From positions 1 to 27,083 of the forward strand of contig DATJHM010000024.1 of NCBI GenBank assembly GCA_035493895.1: a DNA stretch of 27,083 bases, read 5' to 3'. This DNA is from DATJHM01 sp035493895. Its GTDB lineage: Bacteria; Chloroflexota; Ktedonobacteria; Ktedonobacterales; Ktedonobacteraceae. Below the pieces are notes generated by a model. It saw nothing but the letters and a program-made list of their open reading frames with translations. It was not told where the DNA came from and searched no databases. Below are positions 23,201 to 27,083 of the stretch, one piece after another. The position numbers were made by a program, and so were the translations under genes. Numbering within the stretch: position 1 is the stretch's first letter; the number at the start of each line of letters is the position of its first letter.

Positions 23201-25665
23201 TACAGAAGCAACGTCTGGTCGTCATTGGCAATGGCATGGCCGGTGCGCGGTTGGTTGAGGAAGTGTTAGCGCGCCAGGGAAGTGAATTGTTCGAGATCAC
23301 CATGTTCGGCGATGAGCCATATGGGAACTACAATCGAATCCTGCTCTCCGGCGTCCTCGCGGGTACGCATGATCCGAAAGACATTTTTATCAACCCGCTT
23401 TCCTGGTATCAAGAGAACCATATTACGCTGCATGCGGGCAAACGTGTGACCGCAATTGATCCGATCGCGAAGGTCGTGCGTGCCGGGGATGAGCTGGTAG
23501 AGCCGTATGATAAGCTGGTCATTGCCACGGGCAGCTCGCCCTTTGTGCCTGCGCTGGAGAATCTCGCTGGCGAGGATGGCGAGATGAAAGCAGGGATTTT
23601 CCTTTTCCGCACCATGGATGATTGCCAGCGCATGATTGAGTACGCGGGCAATGCTCAGAAAGCCGTGGTGATTGGCGGGGGATTGCTCGGACTGGAGGCC
23701 GCACGAGGTCTGCTCAATCGAGGGATTGAGGCGCACGTGGCCCACGTTACGACGCATCCGATGAATGTGCAGCTTGATCCGCCTGCCGGGAAGATTTTGC
23801 AGAAGTCTCTGGAGACGATGGGCGTGCGTCTGCACTTGCAGAAGCGAGCGAACGCAGCACTTGGCAATGGACATGTAACCGGGTTGGCCTTCGAAGATGG
23901 ATCAGCGCTCGATTGTGATATGCTTATCATTTCCACGGGCATCCGTCCCAACGTAGCGCTGGCGCAGCAGGCTGGTCTTGCTGTCGAGCAAGGGATTATC
24001 GTGAATGATGATCTTTCCTGTAAAGATGCGGCAGATATCTACGCGCTTGGCGAATGTGTACAGCATCGTGGTCAGACCTACGGGCTCGTTGCGCCAATCT
24101 GGGAGCAGGCTCAGGTGCTGGCCGAGCATCTGACAAGCGAGACCACGCAGGCGCTTTACCGGGGATCGCAGATCTCTACGAAATTGAAAGTGATGGGCGT
24201 CGAACTGGCAGTGATGGGCGAGAAAGATCCCTGCTGCGAGGATGACGAGGTCGTGACCTATACCGAACCGGGACGGGGCATCTATAAAAAACTCATTATT
24301 CATGATGAGCGGCTTGTCGGAGCCATTGTCATGGGGGACGGTCAGACGGTGCCGAAATTGTTGCAGCTCTTTGATCGTAAGGGGCCCGTGCCTGAGAATC
24401 GTGCGGAACTGCTGTTTTCGTTGTCCGGTGAGAGTAAGGGAACGGGCGTTGCTGATCTGCCTGATGATGCGCAGATCTGTAATTGCAATGGCGTGACGAA
24501 GGGCAAGATCGTTGCTTCGGTCAATTCTGGCAAGCGCACGTTGAAGACGCTCTGCGCGGCCACGCGAGCCGGTACCGGATGTGGAACCTGCAAAGCCCAG
24601 GTGCAAGAGCTTCTGGAGCTAACAGCCGGAGATCAACTGGCTGAAGATCCTTCAATTCATTATTATGTCCCGGGCGTACCCCTGACGAAGCCGGAATTGA
24701 TCAAAGCCATCAAAGGGCAAGAGTTGCGCAGTGTTTCGGCTGTTTTCGCCGCTCTGGCTGCTGGCAAAGAAGATCCCGCCAGCAAGCTCGGTCTGGCCTC
24801 GCTGCTCAAGACGATCTGGGGCAAGGACTACGAGGATGAGCGGGATGCGCGCTTCATCAACGATCGCGTGCACGCCAACATTCAGCACGATGGCACCTTC
24901 AGCGTCGTGCCGCGCATTTACGGAGGTGTCACTTCGGCGGCGGAACTGCGCAGGATCGCGGAAGTTGCCGAGAAGTATCAGGTGCCGATGGTAAAGCTGA
25001 CGGGTGGACAGCGTATTGATCTGCTTGGCATTCCCAAGGAAAAATTGCCGCATGTCTGGCAGGATCTCGGGATGCCATCAGGACACGCGTATACCAAATC
25101 GTTTCGCACCTGTAAAACCTGTGTCGGTACCGAGTTCTGTCGCTTTGGCGTAGGTGATAGCACCAACCTGGGCATCAAGATTGAGAAGCGCTTCCAGGGC
25201 ATCGAGTCGCCCCACAAGATGAAACTGGCGGTCTCGGGCTGCCCTCGCAATTGCGCGGAGGCCACGGTCAAGGATATTGGCGCGGTTGCCATCGAGGGGG
25301 GAAAATGGGAGATCTATATAGGGGGAGGCGCGGGGGCTTCTGTACGCAAAGGTGATGTGCTCTGTATCGTGGACTCACAGGAAAAAGTCTTACACTATAT
25401 GGGCCGTTTTATGCAATACTATCGTGAGCATGCGAAATATCTGGAGCGAACCTATGGTTTTGTCGAGCGTCTGGGCATCGAACATCTGCGGCATGTGCTG
25501 ATCGATGATGCCGAAGGGATCGGCCAGCGTCTGGATGAAGAGATCCAGGCGGCGGTAGATGCGTACAAAGATCCCTGGCAGGAGGCAGTTACGCCCACTT
25601 CGCCAGTACAGTTCGCAAACGTAGTAGATACTGTAAACATCGTCGCAAAAGTGGAGGCGTTGTAA
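23197..25665 (+). CDS. nirB: Nitrite reductase [NAD(P)H] large subunit
   Basis: Reduces nitrite to ammonium in the cytoplasm using NAD(P)H, FAD, [4Fe-4S] and siroheme. The 822-residue length is usual. Domains: FAD/NAD(P)-binding N-terminus (VVIGNGMAGARLVEE at the start, VVIGGGLLGLEAARGL in the middle), a BFD-like [2Fe-2S] region with Cys428, 430, 462 and 465 (ICNCNGVT; GCGTCK), and the sulfite/nitrite reductase half with Cys642 and 648 (CVGTEFC) and Cys682 and 686 (GCPRNC), the cluster-siroheme ligands. All key cysteines are intact. GGGAGGA at 23184-23190 and the ATGA overlap with narB fix the start at 23197. nirD follows after one base. Siroheme supply links it to hemD in the same operon. 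Confidence 0.97.
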   Translation: MIQKQRLVVIGNGMAGARLVEEVLARQGSELFEITMFGDEPYGNYNRILLSGVLAGTHDPKDIFINPLSWYQENHITLHAGKRVTAIDPIAKVVRAGDELVEPYDKLVIATGSSPFVPALENLAGEDGEMKAGIFLFRTMDDCQRMIEYAGNAQKAVVIGGGLLGLEAARGLLNRGIEAHVAHVTTHPMNVQLDPPAGKILQKSLETMGVRLHLQKRANAALGNGHVTGLAFEDGSALDCDMLIISTGIRPNVALAQQAGLAVEQGIIVNDDLSCKDAADIYALGECVQHRGQTYGLVAPIWEQAQVLAEHLTSETTQALYRGSQISTKLKVMGVELAVMGEKDPCCEDDEVVTYTEPGRGIYKKLIIHDERLVGAIVMGDGQTVPKLLQLFDRKGPVPENRAELLFSLSGESKGTGVADLPDDAQICNCNGVTKGKIVASVNSGKRTLKTLCAATRAGTGCGTCKAQVQELLELTAGDQLAEDPSIHYYVPGVPLTKPELIKAIKGQELRSVSAVFAALAAGKEDPASKLGLASLLKTIWGKDYEDERDARFINDRVHANIQHDGTFSVVPRIYGGVTSAAELRRIAEVAEKYQVPMVKLTGGQRIDLLGIPKEKLPHVWQDLGMPSGHAYTKSFRTCKTCVGTEFCRFGVGDSTNLGIKIEKRFQGIESPHKMKLAVSGCPRNCAEATVKDIGAVAIEGGKWEIYIGGGAGASVRKGDVLCIVDSQEKVLHYMGRFMQYYREHAKYLERTYGFVERLGIEHLRHVLIDDAEGIGQRLDEEIQAAVDAYKDPWQEAVTPTSPVQFANVVDTVNIVAKVEAL

Positions 25666-25666
25666 A

Positions 25667-26032
25667 ATGAGTGTATTCAGGGAAGAGAGAGTAGCAACAG
25701 AAAGTGCGGCGATCGTTCGAGCAGTGTATAATCTGGGTTCGATTCAGCGCATTCCTCTGGGTGAGGGACGCACATTTCATGTAGCCAATAAAACAGTAGC
25801 AATCTTTCGCGCACGTGATGGGAATATCTATGCAACCCAGCCGGGTTGTCCGCATCGTGGGGGACCGCTGGCTGATGGGTTGGTCGGGGCGTGCAAGGTG
25901 ATCTGTCCGTTGCACAGTTTCGTCTTCGATCTGGCGACCGGCGAGCCAATCGAGAACGCATGCGAGCGGCTGCAAACGTATCCCATCAGGCTGAGCGAGG
26001 CGGGTGAGATGCTGCTGACCATTGATAGTTAG
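25667..26032 (+). CDS. nirD: Nitrite reductase [NAD(P)H] small subunit, Rieske-type
   Basis: A 121-residue Rieske-fold partner of NirB. Ligand motifs CPHRGG (Cys61, His63) and CPLHSF (Cys80, His83) are complete, so a [2Fe-2S] cluster is expected; many NirD proteins lack these ligands, which makes this the Rieske-containing type. The spacing IYATQPGCPHRGGPLADG and FDLATGEP are family-typical. GTGGAGG at 25651-25657 supports the ATG, which starts one base after the nirB stop, so translation is coupled. Confidence 0.95.
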   Translation: MSVFREERVATESAAIVRAVYNLGSIQRIPLGEGRTFHVANKTVAIFRARDGNIYATQPGCPHRGGPLADGLVGACKVICPLHSFVFDLATGEPIENACERLQTYPIRLSEAGEMLLTIDS

Positions 26033-26052
26033 CAAAGAAAGAGAAATGGCCT

Positions 26053-26856
26053 ATGGGCAATTTTACCGGGACACGCGTAGCTCTTCTCGAGGCGCGTATG
26101 AGCCACGAGATCGCAGATATGATACGCCGTTATGGAGGTGAGCCCTATTGTGCTCCGGCGGTGCGAGAGTCCTCATTGGACAGCGATGAGTCGGTGTCAG
26201 CCTTTATTGATCATCTGACTGACTCATCACTACAGACCGTCGTTTTTTTGACCGGCGTAGGTGTCAATGCGCTTGTACGTGTCGCAGAGAAGCTTGGCCG
26301 AGAGGACGAATTGCTCACTGCGCTACGTCATGTAACCGTTGCCTGTCGAGGCCCCAAACCAGGAGGCGCGCTCAGACGCTTGCAGATACCCATCGCCGCG
26401 ATCGCCGCTGAGCCCTTCACAACCAAAGAGCTGTTAGAGGCCATGCAACCCCTGACCCTGCAATCCGCCGCCGTGGTCCACTATGGAGAACGGAATGCCT
26501 TGCTGGTCCAGGCAATGCAGGCGCGAGGCGCGCAGGTCGAAGAATTGATGCTGTATGAGTGGCAGTTACCAGCTGATATCGCACCGTTGCGTACCCTCGT
26601 GACGGACCTTATCGCGAATCGTGTGGGTGCAATCGTTTTCACCAGCCAGGTTCAGGTGCGCCACCTGTTCCTCGTCGCAAAGGACATCATTCCAGCGGAC
26701 GAACTGGCGCGGGTATTACACACGCAGACCGTGGTGGCCTCCGTAGGCCCGACCTGCACGGCCACTTTGCAGGAATTCGGCGTCAACCCGCATGTAGAGC
26801 CGGAGCATCCCAAAATCGGCCACCTGTTGAAAGCGCTGGTCGAGTATATGGGGTAG
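26053..26856 (+). CDS. hemD: Uroporphyrinogen-III synthase
   Basis: Closes and inverts ring D of hydroxymethylbilane to make uroporphyrinogen III, the branch point to heme, siroheme and B12. The 267-residue protein shows the weakly conserved two-domain HemD pattern: VALLEARMSHEIADMIRRYG at the start, VVFLTGVGVNAL, VACRGPKPGGALRR, VVHYGERNALLVQAMQARGA with VEELMLYEW, AIVFTSQVQVRHLF and VVASVGPTCTATLQEFGV near the end. It follows nirD by 20 bp and is the last gene of the operon, supporting a siroheme supply role for NirB. Only a weak AAAGAGA precedes the ATG; an earlier ATG at 26046 is out of frame. Another hemD for heme may exist elsewhere. The stop TAG lies within a fragment similar to the repeat end. 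Confidence 0.9.
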   Translation: MGNFTGTRVALLEARMSHEIADMIRRYGGEPYCAPAVRESSLDSDESVSAFIDHLTDSSLQTVVFLTGVGVNALVRVAEKLGREDELLTALRHVTVACRGPKPGGALRRLQIPIAAIAAEPFTTKELLEAMQPLTLQSAAVVHYGERNALLVQAMQARGAQVEELMLYEWQLPADIAPLRTLVTDLIANRVGAIVFTSQVQVRHLFLVAKDIIPADELARVLHTQTVVASVGPTCTATLQEFGVNPHVEPEHPKIGHLLKALVEYMG

Positions 26857-26914
26857 ATGCGCGGCTTGTCTACAATGTCACGGAAATAAGGAGCAAGCAT
26901 CTCGCGTCAATCCC

Positions 26915-27083
26915 GTAGAGGCGCTGCTTGTCTGCGACCAATACGCATCAACGTAAGAATAGCTGAGATATTCAAGATTGCCGGTGGGGGCCGCGGACCG
27001 GCATAAAGCCCGGTCCCTACCTGTGGTGTTTTGTGGCTCGTCTCGTCTTTGGCAAGGGTGCGCCGATGGTCCCAATCCTCGAA
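26915..27083. repeat. Palindromic repeat element, copy C, truncated by the window end
   Basis: The left terminal repeat, GTAGAGGCGCTGCTTGTCTG at 26915 continuing to ATACGCATCAAC at 26952, matches the end of copy B. The core 26980-27083 aligns without gaps to 3111-3214 of copy A with 8 differences in 104. Copy C therefore joins the terminal type of B to the core type of A. The right half lies beyond the window. It starts 58 bp after the hemD stop. Confidence 0.88.

Noticed and set aside
23902..24606. Minus-strand 234-residue frame within nirB
   Set aside because: It is opposite intact NirB domains with all cysteine ligands; no independent start signal or homology.

Overview
The gene set and style point to a soil or heterotrophic member of the Chloroflexota, most likely class Ktedonobacteria: moderate-to-high GC genes, an XRE regulator with a long helical repeat tail, riboswitch-led vitamin genes, and a dispersed palindromic repeat family. 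This placement is inferred from general knowledge of such genomes; no rRNA or marker gene is present to confirm it.

Layout. (1) 1-2954, plus strand: a SnoaL-like protein; a TPP riboswitch followed at a distance by thiaminase II (tenA), with a palindromic repeat lying between the two; then a cobalamin riboswitch with an intrinsic terminator ahead of a Ni/Co permease-like gene. (2) 3016-9566: a large palindromic repeat, then cobO and cobN overlapping by one base, a second palindromic repeat, and a Met8/CysG-N-type precorrin-2 dehydrogenase ending at a hairpin terminator. (3) 9596-14739, minus strand: a five-gene ABC import operon in the order ATPase, permease, solute-binding lipoprotein, zinc alcohol dehydrogenase, second paralogous solute-binding lipoprotein, with a possible structured leader and two intercistronic hairpins. 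(4) About 0.9 kb without a credible gene, then two plus-strand genes of unknown role: a small protein with a winged-helix-like C-terminus and a six-helix membrane protein with a HAMP-like tail. (5) A stand-alone GH4 glycosidase and an XRE-family regulator, each preceded by a palindromic site. (6) 20984-26856: a compact nitrate assimilation operon (NarB-type nitrate reductase, NirB, NirD, HemD) behind a recognisable sigma-70-like promoter and a leader hairpin. (7) A third copy of the palindromic repeat running off the right end.

Working together. Much of the window concerns tetrapyrroles. A cobalt transporter candidate under B12 control, CobN (cobalt chelation) and CobO (adenosylation) form a B12 module. 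HemD and the precorrin-2 dehydrogenase supply intermediates for siroheme, which NirB needs. The uroporphyrinogen-III methyltransferase and the CobS/CobT (or ChlI/ChlD-like) partners of CobN are not in this window. The most distinctive non-gene signal is the palindromic repeat family, with copies after the transporter, after cobN, after hemD, and a relative inside the tenA leader.
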